This document shows, piece after piece, positions 28,935 through 38,590 of a DNA stretch of 64,000 bases (position 1 is its first letter; every line of letters begins with the position of its first letter). A model generated the notes under the pieces. The model searched no databases, was not told the DNA's origin, and was given only the letters and a program-made list of their open reading frames with translations. The stretch covers positions 197,302-261,301 of the forward strand of contig NZ_UTBZ01000099.1 of NCBI RefSeq assembly GCF_900580865.1. Direction: 5' to 3'. The position numbers and the translations under genes are program-made. The stretch is from Pseudomonas viridiflava. GTDB taxonomy: Bacteria > Pseudomonadota > Gammaproteobacteria > Pseudomonadales > Pseudomonadaceae.

Positions 28935-29281
28935 GCCCCTCACCCTAGCCCTCTCCCAGAGGGAGAGGGGACTGACCGAGTCGATTGTTGGCAATACGTC
29001 GACCTGAAATACCGAGCCGAACTCAGGTTTGAACAAAACAAGATCGGCTCCCGCTCCTGAGCTGAACTCAGGTCTGAACAGCATGAAGATCAGCTCCCTT
29101 TCCCGAGTCGAACTCAGGTTTGAACAGCATGAAGATCGGCTCCCTTTCCCGAGTCGAACTCAGGTTTGAACAGCATGAAGATCGGCTCCCTTTCCCGAGT
29201 CGAACTCAGGTTTGAACAGCATGAAGATCGGCTCCCTTTCCCCCTCGCCCCCCTGGGGGAGAGGGCTGGGGTGAGGGGGTA
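28935..29281. repeat. Composite palindromic block with 46-bp tandem array
   Basis: The block is bounded by mirror-image GC-rich ends (CCCCTCACCCTAGCCCTCTC and GAGAGGGCTGGGGTGAGGGG) and contains about five head-to-tail 46-bp units: 29019-29063 (degenerate), 29064-29109, 29110-29155, 29156-29201 and 29202-29247 (last part divergent). Units begin GAACTCAGGTTTGAACAGCA and units 2-4 are nearly identical. Related sequences in inverse orientation lie at 44480-44757, and the same GC-rich ends recur at 49781-50085 and 54287-54482. The 759-bp gap 28801-29560 otherwise holds a short hairpin (29366-29391) and degenerate AAGCT-rich repeats at about 29425-29522. Confidence 0.85.
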
Positions 29282-29365
29282 AATCTTGAAGTGCAAACGC
29301 AATGTCCGATATTCGCCCACCCATGCGACCAACGAATGACTGCCGGCGCGTGTACGCCCCAGCGA

Positions 29366-29391
29366 GGCGCGGTATACTGCCGCGCCTTTTT
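29366..29391 (+). terminator. GC hairpin followed by T-run
   Basis: GGCGCGG-TATACTG-CCGCGCC followed by TTTTT. By structure it is a small terminator or attenuator. The loop contains TATACT, which could instead be the -10 box of the fumarase promoter, so the true role is ambiguous. Confidence 0.4.
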
Positions 29392-29560
29392 AGCGTCGCG
29401 CCAGCAGCCCCGGCGTGCCCGGCCCAAAGGGCCAGCTTCAAGTTGCAAGCTCCAGGCCGCAAGCTCAAACAGTCCGCGTACTGCTCCAACTTGCCGCTGA
29501 AAGCTAGAAGCTCAAAGCTGCCCTATTAAAATGTTCCCGTCTTTTAGAGGAGCGCGACTC

Positions 29561-31084
29561 ATGACCGTGATCAAGCAAGACGACCTGATTCAGAGCGTTG
29601 CCGACGCCCTGCAGTTCATTTCCTATTACCACCCCGTGGATTTCATCCAGGCGATGCACGAAGCTTACCTGCGCGAAGAATCGCCAGCGGCCCGTGACTC
29701 GATGGCGCAGATCCTGATCAACTCGCGCATGTGCGCCACCGGCCACCGCCCGATCTGCCAGGACACCGGTATCGTCACCGTGTTCGTGCGCGTCGGCATG
29801 GACGTACGTTGGGATGGCGCCACCATGGGCCTGGACGACATGATCAACGAAGGCGTGCGTCGCGCCTACAACCTGCCGGAAAACGTCCTGCGTGCTTCGA
29901 TCCTCGCCGACCCGGCGGGTGCTCGGAAAAACACCAAGGACAACACCCCTGCGGTCATCCACTACTCCATCGTCCCGGGCAATACCGTGGAAGTGGACGT
30001 GGCGGCCAAGGGCGGCGGTTCCGAGAACAAGTCGAAAATGGCCATGCTCAACCCGTCCGACTCGATCGTTGACTGGGTACTCAAGACCGTTCCGACCATG
30101 GGCGCCGGCTGGTGCCCACCGGGCATGCTCGGTATTGGCATCGGCGGCACCGCCGAGAAAGCCGCGGTCATGGCCAAAGAAGTGTTGATGGAGTCCATCG
30201 ACATCCACGAACTGAAGGCCCGTGGCCCACAGAACCGCATCGAAGAAATGCGTCTGGAGCTGTTCGAGAAGGTCAACCAGTTGGGCATCGGCGCCCAGGG
30301 CCTCGGTGGCCTGACCACCGTGCTCGACGTGAAGATCATGGACTACCCGACCCACGCCGCTTCGCTGCCGGTGTGCATGATCCCGAACTGCGCCGCCACC
30401 CGTCACGCGCACTTCGTGCTCGACGGTACAGGTCCGGCCTCGCTGGAAGCGCCACCGCTGGACGCCTACCCGGAAATCGTCTGGGAAGCCGGCCCGTCGG
30501 CTCGTCGTGTCAACCTCGATACCCTGACCCCGGAAGACGTGCAGAGCTGGAAGCCGGGCGAAACCGTCCTGCTCAACGGCAAGATGCTCACCGGTCGCGA
30601 CGCGGCGCACAAGCGCATGGTCGAGATGCTCAACAAGGGTGAAACCCTGCCGGTGGACCTCAAAGGTCGCTTCATCTACTACGTCGGCCCGGTTGATCCG
30701 GTTGGTGACGAAGTGGTTGGCCCGGCAGGTCCGACCACCGCAACGCGGATGGACAAGTTCACCCGGCAGATCCTTGAACAAACCGGCCTGTTGGGCATGA
30801 TCGGCAAATCCGAGCGCGGCCCGACTGCGATCGAGGCGATCAAGGACAACAAAGCCGTGTACCTGATGGCCGTCGGCGGCGCTGCTTACCTGGTTGCTCA
30901 GGCAATCAAGAAATCGAAAGTGCTGGCCTTCGCCGAACTGGGCATGGAAGCGATCTACGAGTTCGAGGTCAAGGACATGCCGGTCACCGTTGCGGTGGAC
31001 AGCAAGGGTGAGTCGGTGCACATCACCGGTCCTGCGATCTGGCAACAAAAGATCAGCGAAAGCCTGGCGGTAGAAGTGCAGTAA
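29561..31084 (+). CDS. fumA: Fumarate hydratase, class I (iron-sulfur)
   Basis: 507 residues from the ATG at 29561, preceded by AGAGGAG. It interconverts fumarate and malate in the TCA cycle with a [4Fe-4S] cluster. The N-terminal Cys in RPICQDTG and the later Cys in MIPNCAATRHAHF are the recognisable cluster-region cysteines. The C-terminal beta domain holds GPAGPTTATRMDKFTRQ and IGKSERGPTAIEAI. The length is that of two-domain FumA/FumB-type enzymes. An upstream in-frame ATG at 29531 lacks a ribosome site. Confidence 0.96.
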   Translation: MTVIKQDDLIQSVADALQFISYYHPVDFIQAMHEAYLREESPAARDSMAQILINSRMCATGHRPICQDTGIVTVFVRVGMDVRWDGATMGLDDMINEGVRRAYNLPENVLRASILADPAGARKNTKDNTPAVIHYSIVPGNTVEVDVAAKGGGSENKSKMAMLNPSDSIVDWVLKTVPTMGAGWCPPGMLGIGIGGTAEKAAVMAKEVLMESIDIHELKARGPQNRIEEMRLELFEKVNQLGIGAQGLGGLTTVLDVKIMDYPTHAASLPVCMIPNCAATRHAHFVLDGTGPASLEAPPLDAYPEIVWEAGPSARRVNLDTLTPEDVQSWKPGETVLLNGKMLTGRDAAHKRMVEMLNKGETLPVDLKGRFIYYVGPVDPVGDEVVGPAGPTTATRMDKFTRQILEQTGLLGMIGKSERGPTAIEAIKDNKAVYLMAVGGAAYLVAQAIKKSKVLAFAELGMEAIYEFEVKDMPVTVAVDSKGESVHITGPAIWQQKISESLAVEVQ

Positions 31085-31100
31085 GCCCTTCGCTTCCATG

Positions 31101-31145
31101 AAAACGGCCGGTTCATCCACAGTGATGACCCGGCCGTTTTTGCAT
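31101..31145 (+). terminator. Intrinsic terminator after fumarase
   Basis: AAAACGGCCGG and CCGGCCGTTTTT arms around a 20-nt loop, 17 bp after the stop. It isolates the housekeeping gene from the Tc B/C operon promoter. Confidence 0.92.
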
Positions 31146-31199
31146 GTGCAAACCGATCGCGATAAAAAACCCTTCAATGCACACAAAATGATCTTGCGC

Positions 31200-31219
31200 A
31201 CCTGTCAGATCTGACAGGT
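31200..31219 (+). promoter_or_regulatory. Perfect lux-box-like palindrome upstream of tcaC
   Basis: ACCTGTCAGATCTGACAGGT is identical to its own reverse complement over all 20 bp and fits the lux-box rule NNCT-N12-AGNN. Its outer five bases on each side equal those of the Vibrio lux box as I remember it. TTAGCG at 31240-31245, 21 nt downstream, is a candidate -10. The centre is 65 bp from the ATG at 31275. Confidence 0.75.
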
Positions 31220-31274
31220 TCATTTCAACGCGAATCTTGTTAGCGTCAGTCCATTCACGCCCACCCCGCGCGCA

Positions 31275-34200
31275 ATGGATTCGACCATGCCTGATCAACA
31301 AGAGCTGAGCATCACCACGCCCTCCATCGCCAAAAGTGCATCGATCGCCACTATCGGTAAAAGCTGGGGCGCAGTGGGGCCGACCGGAGCGGCATCGTTC
31401 GAACTGCCGATTCCGACATCTGCCGGACGGGGCTGGGATCCGCAGTTTTCGCTGGGTTACAGCAGTCAGAGTGGTAACGGATCGTTCGGGCTTTCCTGGC
31501 ACCTGGCCGGCGCGGGTCAGATCAGCCGCCGCACCCACAAAGGCGTGCCGCGCTATACCGATCACGACGAGATCGTCGGTGTCGATGGCGAAGTGTGGAT
31601 GCCGGAGCTGGATGAAGACGGCGAGCTCAAATTCCGTGAAGAAAACACCTACAACGGCGTCGACATCGGCCCGCACAAGGTGGTGCGTTACTGGCCTCAA
31701 GTAGAAAGCGATTTCGCCCTGCGCGAGCGCTGGCAGCGGCAAACCAGAGCAGCCGATGCAGCGGCGTTCTGGCTGATACATGGCGCTGACGGCTCGCTGC
31801 ACCTTTACGGCAAAACCGAAGCGACACGAATTGCCGACCCGGACGCCCCCGGCCAGATCGCCACATGGCTACTGTGCGAAAGCATGAACGCGCACGGCGA
31901 ACACATCTGCTTCGAATACAAGGCCGATGATCAGGACCCCGACCCGCTGCATGACTACCGCGCCCAGCGTTATCTGCGCCGAGTGTGTTACGGCAACTTC
32001 ACCGCCAGCAGCGATCTGTACGGCTGGACGACGGACAATCCTGCCGAACTGGATTGGCACTTCCATCTGCTGTTCGATTACGGCGAGCGCAGCACATCAC
32101 TGACTGACATCCCTGCGTACGACGGTGACACCCTGAAACCCTGGACGGTGCGACCGGACAGCTTTTTAACCCACGGTCAGGGGTTTGAGCTGGGCACGCG
32201 CAGGCTCTGCCAGCAAGCGTTGCTGTTTCATCACTTTCCCGCGCAATCGACTGACCAACCGAAACTGGTGCGCCGCCTGCTACTGCAATATCGCCAGGCG
32301 CAGGAAGACGAACAGTGGACCTACAGCCAGATCAGCGCGGCGCACTATCAGGCGTTCGATGCCAGCGGCGTTGTCGAAAACACCCCACCGATCGAGTTCG
32401 ACTACGCCGCCTTCGAGGTCAATAAAACCCCTGCCCGCTTCTTCGAACTCGATGTACAGCCGGGTATCGAGGACGGTGGTTTTTACCAGTGTGTGGATCT
32501 GTATGGCGAGGGCGTACCGGGCTTTCTGTGTCGCTATGATCAGGCCTGGTACTACCGCGAACCACTGCGTGCGACCAAGGGAACCGACCAAATTGGCTAT
32601 GGGCCATGGAGCGTGCTGGACAAGATTCCGGTCGCCGATCGCAACCGTCCGGTTCAGCAACTGCTGACCGACCTGACGGGGGACGGCCGGCTCGACTGGA
32701 TCACCGCGCAACCGGGGATCAGCGGCTTTCGCACCCTGACAGAACAACGCACGTTTGCCGACTTCGTCTCTTTCAGTAAATTCCCGCTTGAGTTTTTCAA
32801 TATCCTCGCGGTACTCGGCGACTTGGTTGGAGATGGCTTGAGTAGCTTGGCATTGATCGGGTCGAACTCGGTGCGCTTGTATGGCAACGAACGAGAACAG
32901 GGCTTCGCTGCGCCCGAAGAGGTGCTGCATGAACCCGACGGCGACCGCTTGCCATTGTTCAGCAATTCCCGCACAGAACTGGTGGTGCTGAGTGGTTTTC
33001 TGGCCAGCGATATGCCCGAGCTGTGCCGGATTCGCCATGATGAGATCCGCTGCTGGCCGAACCTGGGCCATGGCCGCTTTGGCAAGGGTCGCAAGATCAG
33101 CGCATTGCCGTTCAGCTATGAGCAATTCGACTCTTCACTGGTGCGCCTTGCCGACCTCGACGGCTCCGGTGCCGTGTCGCTGATTTATCTGAAGTCAGAT
33201 GCCTTCGATATCTACTTGAACCGGGGTGGCAACGGCCTGGAGCAAACACCGATCAGCGTGCCGTGGCCCGACGGCGTGCGCTACGACCGATTCAGTCAAG
33301 TGAGTTTCGCCGACCTGCAAGGTCTGGGCTGCGCCAGCCTGATCCTGACGGTGACGCATATGGAACCGCAGCACTGGCGTTACGATTTCGTCTCGGCCAA
33401 ACCCTATCTGCTGACCAGCAGTAACAGCAACATGGGTTGCAGTGCCAGCGTGGTCTACCGCAGCTCGGCGCAGGAATGGCTGGATGAAAAACAGCGTTTG
33501 CTCACCCTCAAGCGTTTGCCGGTTTGCCACCTGCCGTTTTCAGTGGCGGTGGTCAAAAAACAGCGGCAACTGGATGAAATCACCGGCAACTGCCTGACGC
33601 AGCTTTTCACCTGGTGCGAAGGTTTTTACGACGGTGTCGAGCGAGAGTTCCGCGGTTTCGGTCTGTTGCAGCAAGCCGACAGTGAAAGCGCCGGCAAAGA
33701 TGAGGGCGACGGCTTCACCGAGCCGATGCGGGTCTTCACCTGGTTTCATACCGGGCAATCGATGGACCGATCGCGCGACGACTACTTCAATCAGGATGCG
33801 CAAGCTGAAGCCTTGGGCGCGACCCTGTTCAGTCGGCATCACTTGCCAGACGACGCCGATGAAATCATTCCTGCGCACAATGAAGCCACCCGATACCAGA
33901 TCTCTCGGGCGCTCGTCGGCTCAGTAACACGCATCGAAACCTATGCCGATGCAGACGTGGACGCTCCCGGAATCGCTACGCCTTACGCAGTCGAAGAGCT
34001 GCGTTACCTGGTGCGTGAGGTACGTGAGCAAGGCGCATATGCCGCCGCAGTTTTACTACCGCTGGTGGTAGAAAAAATCAGCTACCAGTACGACCGTTTC
34101 GTCGCTGATCCCCTGTGCAGCCATACACTCAATCTGCACCACAACGCTTACGGCCAGCCGACGCATGCCATCACCGTGAGCTACGCAAGGCGGCTCACCG

Positions 34201-35801
34201 AAACGGACACGCCACCGTTCGACGATCCTGATGAACAGCAGTGGTGGTATGACGCCCATGACAAGGCTCAGCAATGTCATTACCTGAATGAAAGCCGTGC
34301 GACGTTCATCAATCTGGATACAGACCTGCAGCATTGGCGCCTGGGCTTGCCCTATCAACAGCGCGGCAATGCGCTGGTCTTGGCCAAAGGCAGCCTGCCC
34401 ATCGGGCTTAACGCCGCGCAGGTGTCCTATGAGTGCCTGATGCAGCATGAGGATTCGGCACACTGGAATAATGAACGGGTGCTGACCACGCAGTCGGTGC
34501 AGCGTTACGTGGATACCGATGGCAAGCTGCTGGACGACGGTATTGCCGGCTTCGAGGCCCTGGTCGGCCCACTGGAAGTGGCACAACTGGACAAGACCGC
34601 GCTGGATGCTTACAGCGTTCTATCGAAATTCAACGTGCGCAGTGAGCTGGAGAAAATCGGTTACACACCGATGCCGTTTCTGTTCTGGGTAAATCCCTTG
34701 GGGAGCACGGAGCAGGACCTGTGGTCGGCGAGTTTCGGTTACGCCAAATATGCCGGCCTCGACGGTTTCTACAAGGTATGCCGTTATCGGGAAACCCTCA
34801 GCCATGGCTTCACCCGCGCCGAATACGACGCGTACGCGCTGGCCGTCACCCTCGTGGAATTACCGGATGGCTGCACCACGCACATAAAGTACGACTACCA
34901 TACGCTGCAGCCGATGGAAGTCATCGATGCCAACGACAACATTCAGGAAGCGATCTGCGATCCCTCCAATCAGCCACTGGCCACCAGTTTTTATGGTATC
35001 GAGAACAAAAAGGTGGCGGGTTTCAAGCCACTGAGCGAATACAAAATCCCGGAGGACCGGAGCCCGGCTACGGCGATTGCCAACCCGGCCGCTGCCGTGC
35101 AAGACGCCGCAAGTACCCTGCGCAAGGATCTGTTCAGCTGGATGGGGCAGATTGCCAACAACACTCCCGTCGCCATGGCATGGATTGCCCAAGGTTATCT
35201 GCTGCCCAGCGGGCATATCAGGGCCAGCGCGCGCCGACGACTTGCCCAGCGCAGCGGTGCTTTGACGCCGGATGAACAGGCACTGCAAGCCGCCATCGCA
35301 GCCGTGCATCGCGAACCGGTCCACAGCGTGATCCTCAGTGCCGACCGCTACCCCGGCGATCCGGCGGTGCAATTCCAGATCATCAAAGCCTGCGTCGACG
35401 GCTTTGGCCGGGCGCTGCAAACCCAGCAACTGGTCGATCCGGGCAAGGCCTATGCCGTGGACGCCGACGGCTCGCTGATCGTCGAAAATGACCAGATCAA
35501 GGAAGTCGATGCCGACCCGCGCTGGCGCATCAGTGAGCGTGTCGAATTCAACAACAAGGGATTGCCGGTTCGTCAGTTCCGCGCGTTTTTCGCTGACACT
35601 TACACTTACGTCAACGATCAGTCCCTGCGCAGAGTGGGCCATCACGACAAACTTTACTATGACGCGCCGGGCCGGCAGGTGCGAATGGTCAATGCCAAAG
35701 GCTACTTTTCTCGAGAGACCCACTACCCCTGGTATCGCGCCAGCGAGGACTACAACGACACTGCCGAACCATCCCTGCCAACCAAGGCAACGCAGCCATG
35801 A
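31275..35801 (+). CDS. tcaC: Tc toxin B subunit (SpvB/TcaC/TcdB-like)
   Basis: 1508 residues. The ATG at 31275 or the one at 31287 (MPDQQELSITTPSIAK) may be used; neither has a clear ribosome site. Residues about 10-320 match the SpvB domain (GAASFELPIPTSAGRGWDPQ, SLGYSSQSGNGSFGLSWHL). An FG-GAP/VCBS-like propeller follows (about 400-680, with LTDLTGDGRLDWI, LGDLVGDGLSSLA and LADLDGSGAVSLI). The TcdB middle regions and an RHS-like C-terminal part come last. TcB forms half of the cocoon that holds the TcC toxin and docks onto the TcA pore. It overlaps the first tccC by 4 bp (ATGA). Confidence 0.95.
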   Translation: MDSTMPDQQELSITTPSIAKSASIATIGKSWGAVGPTGAASFELPIPTSAGRGWDPQFSLGYSSQSGNGSFGLSWHLAGAGQISRRTHKGVPRYTDHDEIVGVDGEVWMPELDEDGELKFREENTYNGVDIGPHKVVRYWPQVESDFALRERWQRQTRAADAAAFWLIHGADGSLHLYGKTEATRIADPDAPGQIATWLLCESMNAHGEHICFEYKADDQDPDPLHDYRAQRYLRRVCYGNFTASSDLYGWTTDNPAELDWHFHLLFDYGERSTSLTDIPAYDGDTLKPWTVRPDSFLTHGQGFELGTRRLCQQALLFHHFPAQSTDQPKLVRRLLLQYRQAQEDEQWTYSQISAAHYQAFDASGVVENTPPIEFDYAAFEVNKTPARFFELDVQPGIEDGGFYQCVDLYGEGVPGFLCRYDQAWYYREPLRATKGTDQIGYGPWSVLDKIPVADRNRPVQQLLTDLTGDGRLDWITAQPGISGFRTLTEQRTFADFVSFSKFPLEFFNILAVLGDLVGDGLSSLALIGSNSVRLYGNEREQGFAAPEEVLHEPDGDRLPLFSNSRTELVVLSGFLASDMPELCRIRHDEIRCWPNLGHGRFGKGRKISALPFSYEQFDSSLVRLADLDGSGAVSLIYLKSDAFDIYLNRGGNGLEQTPISVPWPDGVRYDRFSQVSFADLQGLGCASLILTVTHMEPQHWRYDFVSAKPYLLTSSNSNMGCSASVVYRSSAQEWLDEKQRLLTLKRLPVCHLPFSVAVVKKQRQLDEITGNCLTQLFTWCEGFYDGVEREFRGFGLLQQADSESAGKDEGDGFTEPMRVFTWFHTGQSMDRSRDDYFNQDAQAEALGATLFSRHHLPDDADEIIPAHNEATRYQISRALVGSVTRIETYADADVDAPGIATPYAVEELRYLVREVREQGAYAAAVLLPLVVEKISYQYDRFVADPLCSHTLNLHHNAYGQPTHAITVSYARRLTETDTPPFDDPDEQQWWYDAHDKAQQCHYLNESRATFINLDTDLQHWRLGLPYQQRGNALVLAKGSLPIGLNAAQVSYECLMQHEDSAHWNNERVLTTQSVQRYVDTDGKLLDDGIAGFEALVGPLEVAQLDKTALDAYSVLSKFNVRSELEKIGYTPMPFLFWVNPLGSTEQDLWSASFGYAKYAGLDGFYKVCRYRETLSHGFTRAEYDAYALAVTLVELPDGCTTHIKYDYHTLQPMEVIDANDNIQEAICDPSNQPLATSFYGIENKKVAGFKPLSEYKIPEDRSPATAIANPAAAVQDAASTLRKDLFSWMGQIANNTPVAMAWIAQGYLLPSGHIRASARRRLAQRSGALTPDEQALQAAIAAVHREPVHSVILSADRYPGDPAVQFQIIKACVDGFGRALQTQQLVDPGKAYAVDADGSLIVENDQIKEVDADPRWRISERVEFNNKGLPVRQFRAFFADTYTYVNDQSLRRVGHHDKLYYDAPGRQVRMVNAKGYFSRETHYPWYRASEDYNDTAEPSLPTKATQP

Positions 35802-38563
35802 CAACCAACGTGCACCGGCGTACACCCGCGCTGGTCGTGAGCGATGCGCGCGGTTTGCCGGTGCGGCAGATCGGCTACTTGCGTAGCGTGGCCGCTGACA
35901 CGCCTGCTGCGCTTGTCAGTCGTCAACAGCATGACCGCGCCGGACGTCTGGTCGAGCAATGGGATCCGCGTCTGTCGGCACCTTGCCTGACCACGGTTTA
36001 CAGCCTGAACGGATCGGTATTGAAGTCCGATAGCGTCGACGCCGGCTGGCGCCTTACCCTGCCGGGGCTGGCCGGTGAACCGTTGCGACGCTGGGACCAG
36101 CGCGGCAGCTATTGGCACACAGTCTTCGATGAGCAACTGCGCGCGGTCGCCGTCGAGGAAAATGGCCAGCCCAACGTAGATGTTTTTATCTACGCCGACG
36201 CCTCGGCCAAGACGCAGTTCAACCAGCGTGGCCAGTTGCTGGAGCAGAGAGATCGTTCCGGTTCGCTGCTTACCGACAGTTTTTCCCTGACCGGCCCGCC
36301 GCTGTGCGAAACCCGCACGTTCCACGACGGTGAGCCGTTCACCAGCCACCACGTGTTCAGCCCGCTCGGCGCGCTGCTTGAACAAACCGACGCCGGCGGC
36401 CATCAACGACGCTCGCACTACGGCCTGGCCGGACAACTCAAAAAAGGAGAACTGCTGATCAAGGATGCGTCTGACTGGCAAACGGTGTTGCTGGACGCGC
36501 AGTACAACGCCAACGACCAGATCATCGAACAACTGGCCGGCAATCGTGTGCTCAGTACGTGGACATACGACCCGGCGGACGGTCGTCTACACACCCAATC
36601 CAGCCACAAGGACGGCGGCGGTGTCCTGCAAAACCTCGAATATTTCTATGACCGCGTCGGCAATATCACCCGCATCGAAGATCACGCTTTTCAGCCGCGA
36701 TATTTTGCCAATCAACGGGTCGACGGCCACCGAAATTTCACCTACAACACCCTCGATCAACTGACCAGCGCCACTGGCTACGACGACGCGCCGCCGTCAG
36801 ATATTCCCGGCCTGCCGCAACCGGGCGACCCGAACAACCGACTCAACTACACCCAGACCTACCGGTACGACAATGGCGGCAATCTGATCGAACTGTGTCA
36901 TGTGCGAGACGGTAACAACTCCACCCAGCACATGCTCATCGACCCGAAGAGCAATCGTGGCGTGCGCTGGAAAACAGGCAATCCGACACCTGTATTCGAC
37001 GATCTGTTCGATCGTCATGGCAATCAACTGACCGTACAACCAGGACAACCGCTGCAATGGAACGCCCGCGATGAGCTGGAGAGTGTGACCCTGGTCCAGC
37101 GCGAGAGCGGCCTCAATGATGCCGAGCACTACCGCTACAGTCAGGGCGTGCGCGTGTTCAAACGCCACGAAATTCACACCCCCACGGCCAAACATTTCCA
37201 TCAGGTGCGCTACCTGCCTGGACTGGAAATCCGCACCCGCGACAACGGCGAAGAACTGCACGTCATCACTCTGGGCAACGCCCGCTGCCTGCATTGGGCA
37301 GAGAAAAAGCCCAACGGCATCGCCACCGATCAACTGCGCTTCAACCTCGAAGATCACCTCGGTTCCTGCGTGATGGAGCTGGATCAGCAGGCGCAGCTGA
37401 TCAGCGAGGAAGGTTTCTACCCGTTCGGCGCCACGGCGTGGATGACCGCGCCTTCGAAGATCGACGTCAGCTACAAGTTCATCCGCTATTCGGGCAAGGA
37501 AATGGACGTCAGCGGTTTGTATTACTACGGCGCACGCTATTACGCGCCGTGGTTGCAACGCTGGATCAGCACCGACGCAGAGCAGGCGGATGGTCTGAAC
37601 CTTTACGCGTTTGTGGGCAACAACCCGATGCGCTTCGTTGATCCTGACGGGAACACGCGAGCGGAAGGTGTGATCATGTTGTATTCACAATTCATTTCAG
37701 AACTCCATGACAATACCGGACAACTCGGAGGGCAACTGACCAATATTTTTCACCCTGAAGACGTCGCACTTGATCTGCTGACAAATTTCGTCGGCGAAGT
37801 GGTGCTGGGGGTTGCGGGTTACGAGGGCGGAGGTGTGGGAAGTCAAGTATTTAATGCCATAGCGCCCGGATTGTCTCAGGCACAGTCTTTCGTAAGCGTT
37901 TCTGGATTAGTCGGTGGCAACATCGGTGGCGATGCCGGCGGTGCACTCGCCAATCCATATGCGAACAGTACCGGGCTGAAATTCGGCGCCCTCATCCCGC
38001 AAACCTCACAGATGTCCGTCAGCGCCATTGATAAGAAACTGGGCATCGAGGATGCCGTCAAGGAAATCAACTCCTGGAGTGACTTGAAGAGTGAACTTAT
38101 CCACCCAGGGTTGAACGCGGTTCTCAATCCCTCCTTCATGATGAACAGAGTCATCGGCTCGGTGATCGGAATCATTCCCGGTGCCCTTAACATGTTTGCC
38201 CGGGCGATTGAGGTCGAGGACATCAGGAACCGGCTCGATCCAGTGAAAATAGAAAAAATAGAAAAAATGCTCAGCGACTGGAAAGCCGCGGTGGAGCAAC
38301 GTTCCGCTTGGGCCGAAAACGCATTCGACGCACTCGGTACAGACGTGATTTATCCGGCCAATTCCCTGCCGAACGTCAACAATATGACCACCAAGGAAAC
38401 TCTGGCTCCCATCCACCGTTCAGAATTGCGCTCAAAGAACGAGGCAGTGCTTGCCAACATTGCCAGGGCTCAACTCGGAATGGCCTGGTACAAGGAAATG
38501 GGCACCACCGACAACCAGTTTCTGCTGAAACAGGCGCGTACCAACAAGAAAAAGGCCGCCTGA
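35798..38563 (+). CDS. tccC: Tc toxin C subunit 1 (TccC, RHS core plus toxin domain)
   Basis: 921 residues. The N-terminus HRRTPALVVSDARGLPVRQI is the classic TccC opening. RHS/YD repeats (YDPADGRLH, FYDRVGNITRIEDHAF, YRYDNGGNLIELC) make the cocoon wall. The core ends with GLYYYGARYYAPWLQRWIST, then FVDPDG (DPDG at residues 615-618), where TccC proteins cleave themselves by an aspartyl-protease-like site. The remaining about 303 residues are the polymorphic toxin: first a Gly/Ala-rich hydrophobic stretch, then a helical, charged domain ending in a Lys-rich tail. I do not recognise its activity. Translation is coupled to the B subunit by a 4-bp overlap. Confidence 0.93.
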   Translation: MTTNVHRRTPALVVSDARGLPVRQIGYLRSVAADTPAALVSRQQHDRAGRLVEQWDPRLSAPCLTTVYSLNGSVLKSDSVDAGWRLTLPGLAGEPLRRWDQRGSYWHTVFDEQLRAVAVEENGQPNVDVFIYADASAKTQFNQRGQLLEQRDRSGSLLTDSFSLTGPPLCETRTFHDGEPFTSHHVFSPLGALLEQTDAGGHQRRSHYGLAGQLKKGELLIKDASDWQTVLLDAQYNANDQIIEQLAGNRVLSTWTYDPADGRLHTQSSHKDGGGVLQNLEYFYDRVGNITRIEDHAFQPRYFANQRVDGHRNFTYNTLDQLTSATGYDDAPPSDIPGLPQPGDPNNRLNYTQTYRYDNGGNLIELCHVRDGNNSTQHMLIDPKSNRGVRWKTGNPTPVFDDLFDRHGNQLTVQPGQPLQWNARDELESVTLVQRESGLNDAEHYRYSQGVRVFKRHEIHTPTAKHFHQVRYLPGLEIRTRDNGEELHVITLGNARCLHWAEKKPNGIATDQLRFNLEDHLGSCVMELDQQAQLISEEGFYPFGATAWMTAPSKIDVSYKFIRYSGKEMDVSGLYYYGARYYAPWLQRWISTDAEQADGLNLYAFVGNNPMRFVDPDGNTRAEGVIMLYSQFISELHDNTGQLGGQLTNIFHPEDVALDLLTNFVGEVVLGVAGYEGGGVGSQVFNAIAPGLSQAQSFVSVSGLVGGNIGGDAGGALANPYANSTGLKFGALIPQTSQMSVSAIDKKLGIEDAVKEINSWSDLKSELIHPGLNAVLNPSFMMNRVIGSVIGIIPGALNMFARAIEVEDIRNRLDPVKIEKIEKMLSDWKAAVEQRSAWAENAFDALGTDVIYPANSLPNVNNMTTKETLAPIHRSELRSKNEAVLANIARAQLGMAWYKEMGTTDNQFLLKQARTNKKKAA

Positions 38564-38590
38564 GATGACCGACTGCGCGCGTGAGCGGGT

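Noticed and set aside
29019..29247. Possible CRISPR array
   Set aside because: The units abut each other with no spacers and no cas genes are present.
29504..31201. Long minus-strand frame opposite fumarase
   Set aside because: Shadow frame; the plus strand has full class I fumarase motifs, a ribosome site and a terminator.
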